From UBA2365 sp964594045 (GTDB lineage Bacteria > Bacteroidota > Bacteroidia > Chitinophagales > Saprospiraceae), in NCBI GenBank assembly GCA_964594045.1, contig CAZQKR010000028.1:1-50471 (forward strand): a stretch of DNA of 50,471 bases, read 5' to 3'. Shown here in pieces: positions 1-8,734 of the stretch (positions are counted from its first letter, which is position 1; every line of letters starts with the position of its first letter). The translations under genes and the position numbers were made by a program. The notes beneath the pieces are model-generated. The model did no database searches and was not told the DNA's origin. It saw only the letters and a program-made list of their open reading frames with translations.

Positions 1-247
1 AAAAAATAACGATTATCATTATCTATGTAGTTTTGTGACTGCTAATCTAAAGGTTCCCTCTTTGGAATATCCACCGGATATACACCTTTCAGGAACTGTC
101 GGTCGTTTTCAGCTATCAACATAATTATTATAAAACTTCAGGAAAAAGAATTTATTGCTTCATCATATCCGTGCCAAAAGTTCAAGATCCGGCAAATGCT
201 TTTCCGGTTGATGAAGATCCGTAACTTCGAATAATTGAACAGAGTAT
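1..247. other. Left-edge intergenic region upstream of rdgB
   Basis: No open frame of useful length is visible. The stretch holds the 71-bp dispersed repeat listed separately and then about 120 bp of AT-rich sequence that should contain the rdgB promoter. I could not choose a convincing -33/-7 pair. The gene to the left lies outside the window. Confidence 0.5.
53..123. repeat. 71-bp dispersed repeat, copy A
   Basis: This segment aligns without gaps to 42958-43028, with 8 mismatches in 71 positions (about 89% identity by hand count). It contains a short palindrome, TATCC-acc-GGATA, that is kept in both copies, and it ends in the same motif, TTTTCAGCTATCAACATA. Both copies are noncoding and have the same orientation. 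Copy B sits 4 bp beyond the stop of a leftward gene. Function is unknown; a small family of intergenic repeats or the end of a mobile element remnant are both possible. Confidence 0.75.
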
Positions 248-835
248 ATGAAAAGACTGATTTTTGCTACACAAAACCGACATAAAGTCAATGAGGTGAA
301 TCAATTACTTGGTAGTCTTACCGGATTTGAGGTGGTGAGTCTGAGTGATTGCGGAATTGTTGAGGATATTCCCGAAACGGCTGAAACACTTGAAGATAAT
401 GCCCGTCAGAAAGCATATTACGTTTTTCAAAAATATGGCTATGAGTGTTTCAGCGAGGACACAGGTCTCGAGGTTGAAGCCCTTGGAAATGCTCCGGGCA
501 TTTACTCTGCACGTTATGCCGGCGTACAGAGAAACAGTGAGGATAATATTGCAAAATTATTGAATGAACTGACTGGAATACAAAACAGACGAGCGAGATT
601 CCGTACGGTAATTTGCCTTTTAGTCGGTCAAAAGGAATACATGTTCGAAGGCATCGCAGAAGGCATCATTTCAACTGTCGGATCCGGCAGCAGCGGATTT
701 GGGTACGATCCGATATTTATTCCCAATGGTTATGACATCAGTTTTGCTCAGATGGGTCTTGAAGAGAAGAACCGAATCAGTCACAGGGCAAAGGCCATGA
801 AAAAACTTGCAGATTTTTTGAGGCTGCAAAAATAA
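248..835 (+). CDS. rdgB: XTP/dITP diphosphatase (RdgB/HAM1 family)
   Basis: House-cleaning nucleotide pyrophosphatase that hydrolyses non-canonical purine triphosphates such as dITP and XTP to monophosphates, keeping them out of DNA. At 195 residues it has the usual family length. It carries the N-terminal TQNRHKVNE motif (residues 8-16), the EDTGLEVEAL catalytic segment, GIYSARYAG, FGYDPIF in the C-terminal half, and the closing SHRAKA helix. The ATG start gives the typical N-terminus with the first strand directly following it. It stands alone, rightward, and ends inside a strong terminator hairpin shared with the convergent DUF1573 gene. Confidence 0.95.
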   Translation: MKRLIFATQNRHKVNEVNQLLGSLTGFEVVSLSDCGIVEDIPETAETLEDNARQKAYYVFQKYGYECFSEDTGLEVEALGNAPGIYSARYAGVQRNSEDNIAKLLNELTGIQNRRARFRTVICLLVGQKEYMFEGIAEGIISTVGSGSSGFGYDPIFIPNGYDISFAQMGLEEKNRISHRAKAMKKLADFLRLQK

Positions 836-863
836 AGGGCAATTATTCATTCAATTGCCCTTT
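834..863. terminator. Bidirectional terminator between rdgB and the DUF1573 gene
   Basis: A perfect 11-bp stem (AAAGGGCAATT at 834-844 with AATTGCCCTTT at 853-863) closes an 8-nt loop. It lies between two convergent genes, starts at the rdgB stop codon, and has A/T tracts on both flanks, so it can serve both strands. Confidence 0.8.
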
Positions 864-893
864 ATTCCACCTTATTTGGTCCAGTATAATTAA

Positions 894-1430
894 TTACTCC
901 CCTTTTTTATCCACCAAACCTTTGATTGTCAAATAAGTTGGATTTGGGTTGGTGTTTGCAGTTACGGTAATCCTTTTGCTTTCAGGTTTTCCGCCTGCCT
1001 GTCCACGGCCTTTTGTGTCAAATCTGACTTCAATTTCTCCATTCTTGCCCGGAGGAATTGGTGTCCTGGACCAACTTGGAGCGGTACAGCCACAACTGGC
1101 TTTGACATCTTTCAAAATAAGAGGTTCATCACCGGTGTTTTTAAATTTGAAAGTATGTGTAACGATTTCACCTTCCATCACTTTCCCAAAATCATGGACT
1201 TCATTTACATATTGAACTGTTGTAACAGGCCCCATGGCAATTTCTTCAGCAGCCCCCTGAGGCGGGTTCATTACAGGCTGAGCATCCGGAACCCTGGTAT
1301 CAGCACCCTGAGGAACGCCTCCTGTCTGGAGCTCTTCCCGTGCCTGTTCTTTAACATCATCATTCTTGCATGCATAGAAGCCGGTCAGCATCAAAGCTGC
1401 AGTAAAAACAAACAACAATAAACTTTTCAT
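894..1430 (-). CDS. DUF1573 domain lipoprotein
   Basis: Exported protein of 178 residues. A hydrophobic signal segment (about residues 4-17) ends at FYAC, a plausible lipobox with Cys20 or Cys21 as the lipidated residue. A low-complexity Gly/Pro/Gln-rich linker follows, then an immunoglobulin-like DUF1573 domain (about 75-175) with the family hallmarks HDFGKV, FKNTGDEPL and ASCGCTAP. Family members are very common in Bacteroidota, often several per genome; the molecular role is not established. It is a single leftward gene with its own AT-rich upstream region and the terminator shared with rdgB. Confidence 0.85.
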   Translation of the reverse strand: MKSLLLFVFTAALMLTGFYACKNDDVKEQAREELQTGGVPQGADTRVPDAQPVMNPPQGAAEEIAMGPVTTVQYVNEVHDFGKVMEGEIVTHTFKFKNTGDEPLILKDVKASCGCTAPSWSRTPIPPGKNGEIEVRFDTKGRGQAGGKPESKRITVTANTNPNPTYLTIKGLVDKKGE

Positions 1431-1590
1431 TTTCCTGATTTTATTTTTTTTTTAAAATTTTTTAAGACTGCATGCAAAATTAAATCAAATTTCAAAACTT
1501 CAAACGTATGTAAATAAAATGATATTTGTTTAACACCTAATTAACAATTGCATAAAAAACATGATCAACATACTGTCTATGACTTGATCC

Positions 1591-4023
1591 TTATAACTTT
1601 TTTGCTTCAGGTTTTTTCAATCGCCAAATCTCATTTGCCAATGCCAGCAACAGAAGGATCAAAAGCAAACCTGAACTCAGCATAGAGATCTGTTCTCCTA
1701 AATAGTAAGATCTGGGTTTAAATTCAAACACGATCTCATGCGTTCCGGATGGGATTTTCAAACCTCTCAAAGCATAATTAACCCTGATAAACGGTGTCTC
1801 CTTTCCGTCAATATAAGCTTTCCAGCCTTTGTCTGGGCCATACCAGATCTCGGAAAATACAGCAAACTGATCTGAAGCTGCTTCAGACTGATAAGACAAT
1901 CTGTCCGGACTGTATGCTGTCAGACTGATCTTTCCTTGTCCGTCAGGCTCAAGTCCTTTCACATATCCTTCAAATTCTCGATGGATAATGGCCTTTGAAG
2001 AAGGATCAAAATTTGCCAGACTGTCAATTTCTGCATTGGCATTGTCAACAATGACCAGGGTGTCGACATACCAGGCATTTCCAAGCGCCATGTTGTTGAC
2101 CTGAACCGTTTCCTGCCCCGGCTGCCCCTGAATGACATATTTTGCGTTCAGCATATTCAGCACTGCCATATTTGCTTTCGTTATGTGGTTATCTATCAGG
2201 TCCTGATATCTCTGGAGTTTTGCCGCATGATAACCTCCAATCGTTTTATGGTGATAGGAGCTCATCGAGGAGTTGAAAGTATTGATCGAAAGGTCAAGCA
2301 CGCGGTAATGAGGATCCTTATCTTCATGGATTTGTGTGTCAACCTGCCTGGGATTGAAAACAGAGGAAGCCCTCGTGGGATTAACAAAATCCTCAGCGCT
2401 TAAATAACGTTTATTGACCATAAAAAGATCACCAAAAGCCAGTACGCCAATGATCAGAATGGCAATATTCAGTTTGATCTTATTCTTGAGAAACAGCCAG
2501 ATACTGCCGGAAGCCACAAGGATCAGGAAAAATGATCTGAAACTGTCACTGGTCAGCAAAGCTTTCCTTGTTGCGATGGTTTCTGCAAGGATGTTAGCCT
2601 GGCTCAATTGTTCATCACCCTGGGCACTGAAGTCAAACATTCCAGGGCCGAGGATTGCCAAAAATAGTGAAATGCCGCCCAAAATCCCGAAAGAAATATA
2701 CAAGGGCTTTACGAATAGTTTTTTATCCTGGTTTTTGAGGTGGTGCAAACCCAGAAATCCCAGCAAGGGTATGAGCAGTGCAGTAAGGCTCAATATAGAG
2801 TTTGGCGATCTGAATTTGTTGAACATCGGGAAATAATCAAAGAAGAATCTGTTGAACCATTCAAGGTTTTTACCAAGAGAGAACATCATAGTGAGTAAAA
2901 CTCCGGTGACCAGCCACCATTTCAAAGGTCCTTTTACCGTAAGTGCACCAAATAAAAACAGGAAAAACACGACAGCGCCAAAGTAAATTGGCCCGCTTGT
3001 GAAAGGAAGTGCGCCCCAGTATAAAGGTGCCTGTAAATTTGCGGTTGATCTGCCTCCCGTTACCTGCCGGTATTTGAGGGCAAATTCAGAATCCGGAGAC
3101 ACCGGTTCTGCTGATCCCCCTCCCGTCGCACCCGGGATAAAGGAGGATAAAAGATCCGCCCAGCCATTGCTCCATTGCATGGCGTAATTCCATTCAAGAC
3201 CGTTTGTTTGTGAACTGGATATAACTTCCTGATCAACAGGTGCTTCCAAAATGGGTTTACCCCTCATGGTATCCTTTGAATATTCCCAGGTAGTCCAGAG
3301 TTTGGAACTTGAAGTGGCGAGCGCTAATGCAGCACCAAGGACAAAGATCATAGAAATCTTAAGGAAGTGTGGTATATTTTTTTTAACCAGACTTTCAAAA
3401 AACAAAAAGATGAGTAAAATGAATGTCAGCAAGGCCAGCAAGTAAGTCATTTGCAAGTGATTGTGATAAATATTGATCGCTAAACCAACACTGAACAACA
3501 CACCTCCTATCAGGTACTTTTTCCTGTAACTCAGAAACAAACCTGCTAAAAACAAGGGCATACTGAAAATTGATGCAAGCTTGGTCATGTGGCCTGCTTC
3601 AAAAAGCACGAGATTATTTGTGCTAAAAGCAAAAAGGACTGCGCCTGCCCCACTCAATAAAGGGCTCAAACCCAGAACAATCAACAAAATATAGAAACCG
3701 ATCATCCCTCCGACAAAATATCCTATCGGCCTTTCAATGAATAACCTTTGAGTGTTTTCAATGTACTTCGCAAGGTTTTTCTGCTGAGGACCTGTGATTT
3801 GATAAGCAGGCATACCTGAAAACATAGAATTGGTCCACAAGGCAGTTTCACCCGTCTTTTCCTTGTGTTTTACCAGTTCATTTGACATACCCTGATAACT
3901 TACAATGTCCCCCGGGAGTATCTGCTTTCCTTCAATCTGGGGATAAAAATATATGACCGCAATGATCAAAAATGCGAGAACAGCCACCAGATGAGGCAAA
4001 AACGATTTAAATTTGATATTCAT
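1591..4023 (-). CDS. YfhO-family multi-pass membrane protein
   Basis: Large membrane protein of 810 residues. The N-terminal two thirds alternates hydrophobic segments (about a dozen, starting at residues 10-28) with short loops. A soluble extracytoplasmic part of about 220 residues follows, then a final membrane helix near residues 782-802. This architecture and sequences such as YPQIEGKQILPGD and WYGPDKGWKAYIDGKETP match the YfhO family (PF09586), whose studied Gram-positive members assist glycosylation of surface polymers and which is related in layout to GT-C glycosyltransferases. The flippase gene lies 67 bp upstream in the same direction, so joint transcription and a role in surface glycan assembly are likely but inferred. 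Confidence 0.88.
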   Translation of the reverse strand: MNIKFKSFLPHLVAVLAFLIIAVIYFYPQIEGKQILPGDIVSYQGMSNELVKHKEKTGETALWTNSMFSGMPAYQITGPQQKNLAKYIENTQRLFIERPIGYFVGGMIGFYILLIVLGLSPLLSGAGAVLFAFSTNNLVLFEAGHMTKLASIFSMPLFLAGLFLSYRKKYLIGGVLFSVGLAINIYHNHLQMTYLLALLTFILLIFLFFESLVKKNIPHFLKISMIFVLGAALALATSSSKLWTTWEYSKDTMRGKPILEAPVDQEVISSSQTNGLEWNYAMQWSNGWADLLSSFIPGATGGGSAEPVSPDSEFALKYRQVTGGRSTANLQAPLYWGALPFTSGPIYFGAVVFFLFLFGALTVKGPLKWWLVTGVLLTMMFSLGKNLEWFNRFFFDYFPMFNKFRSPNSILSLTALLIPLLGFLGLHHLKNQDKKLFVKPLYISFGILGGISLFLAILGPGMFDFSAQGDEQLSQANILAETIATRKALLTSDSFRSFFLILVASGSIWLFLKNKIKLNIAILIIGVLAFGDLFMVNKRYLSAEDFVNPTRASSVFNPRQVDTQIHEDKDPHYRVLDLSINTFNSSMSSYHHKTIGGYHAAKLQRYQDLIDNHITKANMAVLNMLNAKYVIQGQPGQETVQVNNMALGNAWYVDTLVIVDNANAEIDSLANFDPSSKAIIHREFEGYVKGLEPDGQGKISLTAYSPDRLSYQSEAASDQFAVFSEIWYGPDKGWKAYIDGKETPFIRVNYALRGLKIPSGTHEIVFEFKPRSYYLGEQISMLSSGLLLILLLLALANEIWRLKKPEAKKL

Positions 4024-4090
4024 AATAAAATATTTATTCTATTGATTGGCAAAAGAAACAATAAACTTTGGATTAATGATAATACGCTGC

Positions 4091-5590
4091 TCATTTTTTA
4101 AATGTCCGTTTGTAAATAAACAGGACCGCCTTTTCCAGCTCGGATATGGCTTCGGCTTGTACATTTAACCATTTTAATCCGAAATAATACACCGACGTTA
4201 ATATTGAAGATTTCAGCACAATATTTAAAAATGGTTCACCCGATGAGGGAATCAGTATGCCCAGGATCAATGTGAACAGTCCCAGCAACACCACGATCAA
4301 TGTTGTTTTTGTAAAAGGCCAAAGCTTCAATTTCTTCCGGATAAAAATCAGTTTGACAATATTGAAACAAGCAATGGAAAATGCCGTTGCACCAGCAGCA
4401 CCCAATATTCCATACTCGCGGATCAGCCAATAATTCAAAATAATATTTAATAATGCTAAAATGCTTAAAAACAATAAATTATATTTATAATATTTTGAAT
4501 ATATTATAATAAAACCATTAATACTGAAAGCCATGTCTACCAGTTTACCCAAACCCAGGAAGAAGAACACCCAGATGTAGTTGATCATATCCTCACTTCT
4601 TGGCATGATTTCAAACAGGTCAGGAAGTATGGCCCACATCAGTATGAAGATAAAAATACCAAAAATGAGTGCATTTATCGAAGATTTTTTATAGACCTGA
4701 TCAACATTTTCCATATCCTTTGTTTCCATCGACCTCGATACGATCGGTGAAGCGATCTGGTTGATCGACCGAATAGGAATATCGATGATGTTGGCCATAA
4801 AAAGTAAAATTCCGTAAGTCCCGTTGTCTGTGAATGATATGAGCACAGCGATCATGACCATATCTATTCTTGAAACCAGGTTGGATCCCATCTGATTCAG
4901 ACCGCTATAGAGCATAAAAATCACCATTTCCTTTTTCAGGCCGGGAGAAATCTTACTGAATACCGGTTTTGTCAATTCCAATGCTTTTATTTTTTTCAGG
5001 TAACTCAGAAAAAGCATGAATACCAACAGCCAGAACAGAACATATAAATACCCTGTGGACAGGACATCTGTTATCTGGAAAAAACTGGCCAGTATTAATC
5101 CGGGTAAAGCCAGTTTGTGTAAAAACTCATACAATATCGTTGGCACGACAGTCTTATTAAAATTAGATGCATGGAGACTGAAGGATGTGATGAAGACGAG
5201 AATTACTGCAAGTAAATAGATGCTTGTCTGGCTTTGGGTAATGACATTCAGATTAAAATCAAGTGTTTCGAGTCCCCGGTATAAGGCAGGTTTAAGCAAC
5301 AGCAATATAGCTGTAGTGGCCGCCAGTGTGACGGCAATGATCGTCATGACTGTCAGGAAAAACCCCGGAATTTTTTTGGACGTGAATACGGGGAAATATT
5401 TGACTATGAGGCCCATACTGCCAAAACTGAGCAATAAACTCAGCAAATTGGCATAGGAAAACAGATATTGCAGATAACCATACAGGTTCCTGTCGTAGGG
5501 GTAAACGAACATCACACTCAGTGCACCGACAGCTACACCAATAAAACTGATGATGCTGGTTCTGCTGCTTTGTTTTGAGATGATCCCCAA
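4091..5590 (-). CDS. Polysaccharide/oligosaccharide flippase (Wzx/MATE-like)
   Basis: A 499-residue protein made almost entirely of hydrophobic helices, about 14 by eye, as in the polysaccharide biosynthesis (Wzx-type) transporters of the MOP superfamily. These move lipid-linked glycan units across the inner membrane. The pattern of basic loops and the motif GSNLVSRIDMVMIAVLI in the middle fit this family. The start is notable: the frame opens with TTG at 5588-5590, an in-frame stop lies only four codons upstream, and no ATG is available before residue 27, so TTG appears to be the true start. It precedes the YfhO gene and diverges from a glycosyltransferase gene. Confidence 0.88.
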   Translation of the reverse strand: MGIISKQSSRTSIISFIGVAVGALSVMFVYPYDRNLYGYLQYLFSYANLLSLLLSFGSMGLIVKYFPVFTSKKIPGFFLTVMTIIAVTLAATTAILLLLKPALYRGLETLDFNLNVITQSQTSIYLLAVILVFITSFSLHASNFNKTVVPTILYEFLHKLALPGLILASFFQITDVLSTGYLYVLFWLLVFMLFLSYLKKIKALELTKPVFSKISPGLKKEMVIFMLYSGLNQMGSNLVSRIDMVMIAVLISFTDNGTYGILLFMANIIDIPIRSINQIASPIVSRSMETKDMENVDQVYKKSSINALIFGIFIFILMWAILPDLFEIMPRSEDMINYIWVFFFLGLGKLVDMAFSINGFIIIYSKYYKYNLLFLSILALLNIILNYWLIREYGILGAAGATAFSIACFNIVKLIFIRKKLKLWPFTKTTLIVVLLGLFTLILGILIPSSGEPFLNIVLKSSILTSVYYFGLKWLNVQAEAISELEKAVLFIYKRTFKK

Positions 5591-5769
5591 GTTATAGTGT
5601 CATTTGATCAATAAAAATCCCGTTGATTTCAAAACGGAAAATACATTCAGCTCAAATTATACTCAAATGTAATTAAATTGATTAATACATCGTGCATTGA
5701 TTTTTAGTCAAGTGCTGAAAGTATTTACGGGTTTCGGGAAATCATTGCAGAAATGTCATCAAAATAGAA

Positions 5770-5799
5770 TTGGATTTTAAGAAATAGTCCGTATTTTGC
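5770..5799 (+). promoter_or_regulatory. Predicted promoter for the glycosyltransferase gene
   Basis: TTG at 5770-5772 is followed after 19 bp by TATTTTGC at 5792-5799, close to the Bacteroidota consensus (TTG, 19-21 bp, TAnnTTTG) but one base shorter inside the -7 element. The start codon lies about 55 bp downstream. Confidence 0.45.
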
Positions 5800-5854
5800 A
5801 CATGACGTTAATAAATATTGATCTGAATAAAATCTATCGTTATTGAATAAATTA

Positions 5855-7174
5855 ATGGAAAAGGTATTGATCATAACATATTATTGGCCTCCAAGCGGGG
5901 GAGCAGGTGTTCAGAGATGGGTGAAAATGGTCAAATATCTTTCCGGGTATGATTTTGAGATCCATGTGATCACTGTCGATGAGCAATATGCAAGTTATCT
6001 GTCAACAGACTTAAGTCTAATAGCAGATATTCCTGACAATGTTCACATTCATAAAACCAGATCATTTGAGCCGATCAATATTTACGGCAAAATTTTCGGG
6101 AAGAGTAAAATCCCCACTGCCGGCTTTTCCAATGTGGATAATTCTTCGTGGACCCAAAAGGCTGCAAATTTTCTAAGGAGTAACTTATTCATTCCCGATC
6201 CGAGAAGATGCTGGAATCATTTTGCAAAAAAAAAGGCCCTCGAGTTGATCAAATCAAAGAATATCGGCTTGTTGATCACGAGCTCACCGCCCCATTCTAC
6301 TCAATTGATCGGTTATCAACTTAAATGTAGAACTGGAATTAGATGGATTGCTGACTTGAGAGATCCATGGACTGATATTTATTATTACAGACTTTTAAAT
6401 CACAGCCGGATATCCCAAATGATCGATCATACTTATGAGCAAAAAACACTTGAACATGCAGATGTTGTGTTAACTGTCAGTCCAAGTTTGAAAGAATTGT
6501 TCCAGCGTAAATATCCCAATTTGTCAGGTGAAAAATTCTTTGTTATTCCCAATGGTTTTGATCCGGCTGATTTTAAGGAAAGCAGGATTGAAGAAAATCA
6601 TAAAAAATTTATCATCAGCTACACCGGATCAATGTCCCTGGAATACAATCCTCAAAGTTTTTTGTCTGTATTATCCGGATTGTTGGAGGATGCCATTATA
6701 AAGGATATCGAAATTAATTTTTATGGAAATGTCCACCAAAAGATCAGACAATTCATTTCAGGATCACCAATAAAAGATCATACCCGGTTCATACCCAGGA
6801 TCCCACACGACGAAATTATACATCGTCAGTTGAGCAGCCATGTGCTTTTGTTGATCATACCTGATGTAGACCATGCAGAAGGGATACTCACAGGCAAATT
6901 ATTTGAATATCTGGCCACCGGAAACAGGATCATTTGTTTGGGACCCAAGCATGGAGATGCAGCCAGGATCATTGAAGATTGCGAAGCAGGTGCAACTTTT
7001 GAACGTTCTGAAGAAGACAAACTGGGTACTTATCTGCTGGAACAATACGAGCTTTTTACGCAAAATCAATGGGTAAGAAAAGTTAGCCTGAATGTCGCTC
7101 AATACAGCAGAGCCAGGCAGGCAAATGAACTCATTAAATTACTTCATAAATATCAATCACCAACTAAAAAGTAA
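5855..7174 (+). CDS. Glycosyltransferase, GT4-like (GT-B fold)
   Basis: A retaining-type glycosyltransferase of 439 residues, probably adding a sugar to a surface glycan. The N-terminal domain begins with VLIITYYWPPSGGAGVQRW, the usual first strand and glycine-rich loop of GT4 enzymes acting on bacterial polysaccharides. LITSSPPHSTQLIGY and WIADLRDPWTD follow. The C-terminal domain has VIPNGFD and a donor-binding region EGILTGKLFEYLATGN near residues 345-360. A TTG codon at 5843 could extend the protein by four residues, but ATG at 5855 gives the conventional N-terminus. It diverges from the flippase and YfhO genes. Donor and acceptor cannot be read from the sequence. Confidence 0.88.
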   Translation: MEKVLIITYYWPPSGGAGVQRWVKMVKYLSGYDFEIHVITVDEQYASYLSTDLSLIADIPDNVHIHKTRSFEPINIYGKIFGKSKIPTAGFSNVDNSSWTQKAANFLRSNLFIPDPRRCWNHFAKKKALELIKSKNIGLLITSSPPHSTQLIGYQLKCRTGIRWIADLRDPWTDIYYYRLLNHSRISQMIDHTYEQKTLEHADVVLTVSPSLKELFQRKYPNLSGEKFFVIPNGFDPADFKESRIEENHKKFIISYTGSMSLEYNPQSFLSVLSGLLEDAIIKDIEINFYGNVHQKIRQFISGSPIKDHTRFIPRIPHDEIIHRQLSSHVLLLIIPDVDHAEGILTGKLFEYLATGNRIICLGPKHGDAARIIEDCEAGATFERSEEDKLGTYLLEQYELFTQNQWVRKVSLNVAQYSRARQANELIKLLHKYQSPTKK

Positions 7175-7313
7175 TTCGAGTCAGTATCTTATGATTTCAA
7201 CTGGGATGAAAAAAACCTAAACATAATTCAATTTAGTCAAATCACTTTAGTCCCTCTGTCCTGAATTTGAATGCTCCTTTAAAAATCCTGAATAACCAGG
7301 TACAGAAAATCCA

Positions 7314-7427
7314 TTAGGCTTCTTCAGCTTTTTCTTCGCATCCTATGAATCCAAATAATTCTATTGCTAATCCGACAATTATGGTCAATGTTGTCCAGAT
7401 AATAACCTTTATAAGTAAAGTAATCAT
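7314..7427 (-). CDS. 37-residue single-helix membrane protein, candidate ACIII small subunit
   Basis: A short ATG-to-TAA frame encoding 37 residues. The first 28 or so form one hydrophobic helix (MITLLIKVIIWTTLTIIVGL and onwards), followed by a charged tail CEEKAEEA. It begins 12 bp after the actF stop codon in the same direction, so it is very likely the last gene of the ACIII operon. From memory, structures of ACIII show an extra single-helix subunit in at least one species (called ActH), so this is an attractive candidate, but no homology can be shown here. It could also be an oxidase-linked small protein. Confidence is moderate because frames this short arise by chance, though the helix-plus-acidic-tail composition is not random-looking. 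Confidence 0.6.
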   Translation of the reverse strand: MITLLIKVIIWTTLTIIVGLAIELFGFIGCEEKAEEA

Positions 7428-7439
7428 AACATGAAAAAA

Positions 7440-8699
7440 TTAAACGTGATGATGTAAACTTTCTTCAATATACGGGTCTGCCTGCGAAACCAGACCTGCT
7501 TTGCCAAGAGAACTGAAAACCAGGTACAAAAACAGACATAAAAATCCGATCAATGTTCCGATTTCCAGCAAACCGGGAAATCCAAATCCAGCAGGAAGGT
7601 GATGATGTTGAAGCAGAACTTCTTCATTTTCAATTCCATGACCGATCAATTCATGTGCCGTATGCAATACACCCGGTTTAACCATAAGGAAGAAGTCAAG
7701 CCAATGTCCGATAAATACTATGGCTGAAATGATGACCAGCCATAGCTTGTTCCTTTTGAATGAATTGACGATCAAGGCAAGGAAAGGGAGCGCAAAGTTA
7801 ATGACCACATTGCCATAAAAAAGCCAGCCGTATTCGTCTTTCCTGATCTTGAAATAAACCGTTTCTTCTCCGACGTTGGCATACCAGATCAACATAAACT
7901 GACTGAACCACAAATATGCCCAAAATACGCTGAAGGCAAATAAAAACTTTCCAAGATCGTGCAGATGTTCATCGGTAACCTGTTGAAAATAACCCAATTT
8001 CATTAAAAAGATGAGTGTTATGATAAACAGCGCGACCAGTGCAACAAACCAGCTTGAAGCTGTATACCAGGCAAATAAAGTACTGTACCAGTGTGCGTCC
8101 AGTGACATCAACCACAACCAGATCATTGCTGCGCTTGAAAATCCGGCAACCGGCAGGAAAACAGCAGAATACACCCTCAGTTTGTTATGTATGGAAAAAT
8201 CACCAACAGTTTGTTTTTCTTCCATTATGGATAAACTCCTGATCTTTTGGCGGAAGAATATCCAGATCCCCATAATGATCAGGCCTCCTACCAGATACCA
8301 ATGATTGTTCAGAAATGAAGATTTGCCCTCCATGATGGCATCATTTGCTACTGAACTTTCATCTGCCCAATGGTACAAAAAATGCCACTGAAAATAATTT
8401 CCAATGCCTAATATGGTCATCAGCACCAGGCCAACGATCAGAAAAATGGAAAATGACTCCCACAACCTTTTGAAAACAACATACCATCCTGCCCAGGCAG
8501 TAATGGAGGCTGCAATAAAGAACAATGCCATTAAAGAAATACCGGTGAAGAAACTTGCATTGTGCAAAAAATTTGACCAGAACCGGCTGTTGAGATCGTC
8601 ATCACCTGCGAAATAGGTCAGGATCATACTAAGTATACCAATACCTATTCCGATCAATAATCCTATTCTCAACTTTCCGCTAAATTCGAATCGATTCAT
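7440..8699 (-). CDS. actF: ACIII subunit ActF, NrfD-like quinol:cytochrome c oxidoreductase membrane subunit
   Basis: Integral membrane subunit of alternative complex III, 419 residues with about 10 predicted helices. It belongs to the NrfD/PsrC-like group and is paralogous to ActC; in solved ACIII structures ActC and ActF form the two large membrane bundles, with ActC usually assigned the quinol site and ActF a possible proton path. Recognisable features are the WAGWYVVFKRLWESF segment (about 70-84), FWAYLWFSQFMLIWYANVGEE (about 260-280), and a histidine-rich segment near the C-terminus (LLQHHHLPAGFG). It follows actE by 35 bp and precedes the 37-codon membrane ORF by 12 bp. Confidence 0.93.
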   Translation of the reverse strand: MNRFEFSGKLRIGLLIGIGIGILSMILTYFAGDDDLNSRFWSNFLHNASFFTGISLMALFFIAASITAWAGWYVVFKRLWESFSIFLIVGLVLMTILGIGNYFQWHFLYHWADESSVANDAIMEGKSSFLNNHWYLVGGLIIMGIWIFFRQKIRSLSIMEEKQTVGDFSIHNKLRVYSAVFLPVAGFSSAAMIWLWLMSLDAHWYSTLFAWYTASSWFVALVALFIITLIFLMKLGYFQQVTDEHLHDLGKFLFAFSVFWAYLWFSQFMLIWYANVGEETVYFKIRKDEYGWLFYGNVVINFALPFLALIVNSFKRNKLWLVIISAIVFIGHWLDFFLMVKPGVLHTAHELIGHGIENEEVLLQHHHLPAGFGFPGLLEIGTLIGFLCLFLYLVFSSLGKAGLVSQADPYIEESLHHHV

Positions 8700-8734
8700 A
8701 TCTTTATGGATATATTTTTAATAAATCTTATGCT

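Noticed and set aside
4236..4430. 64-codon ORF inside the flippase gene
   Set aside because: A different-frame shadow of a well-supported gene on the same strand.
7175..7313. Terminator for the ACIII operon or the convergent glycosyltransferase gene
   Set aside because: No stable stem followed by a T tract was seen on either strand.
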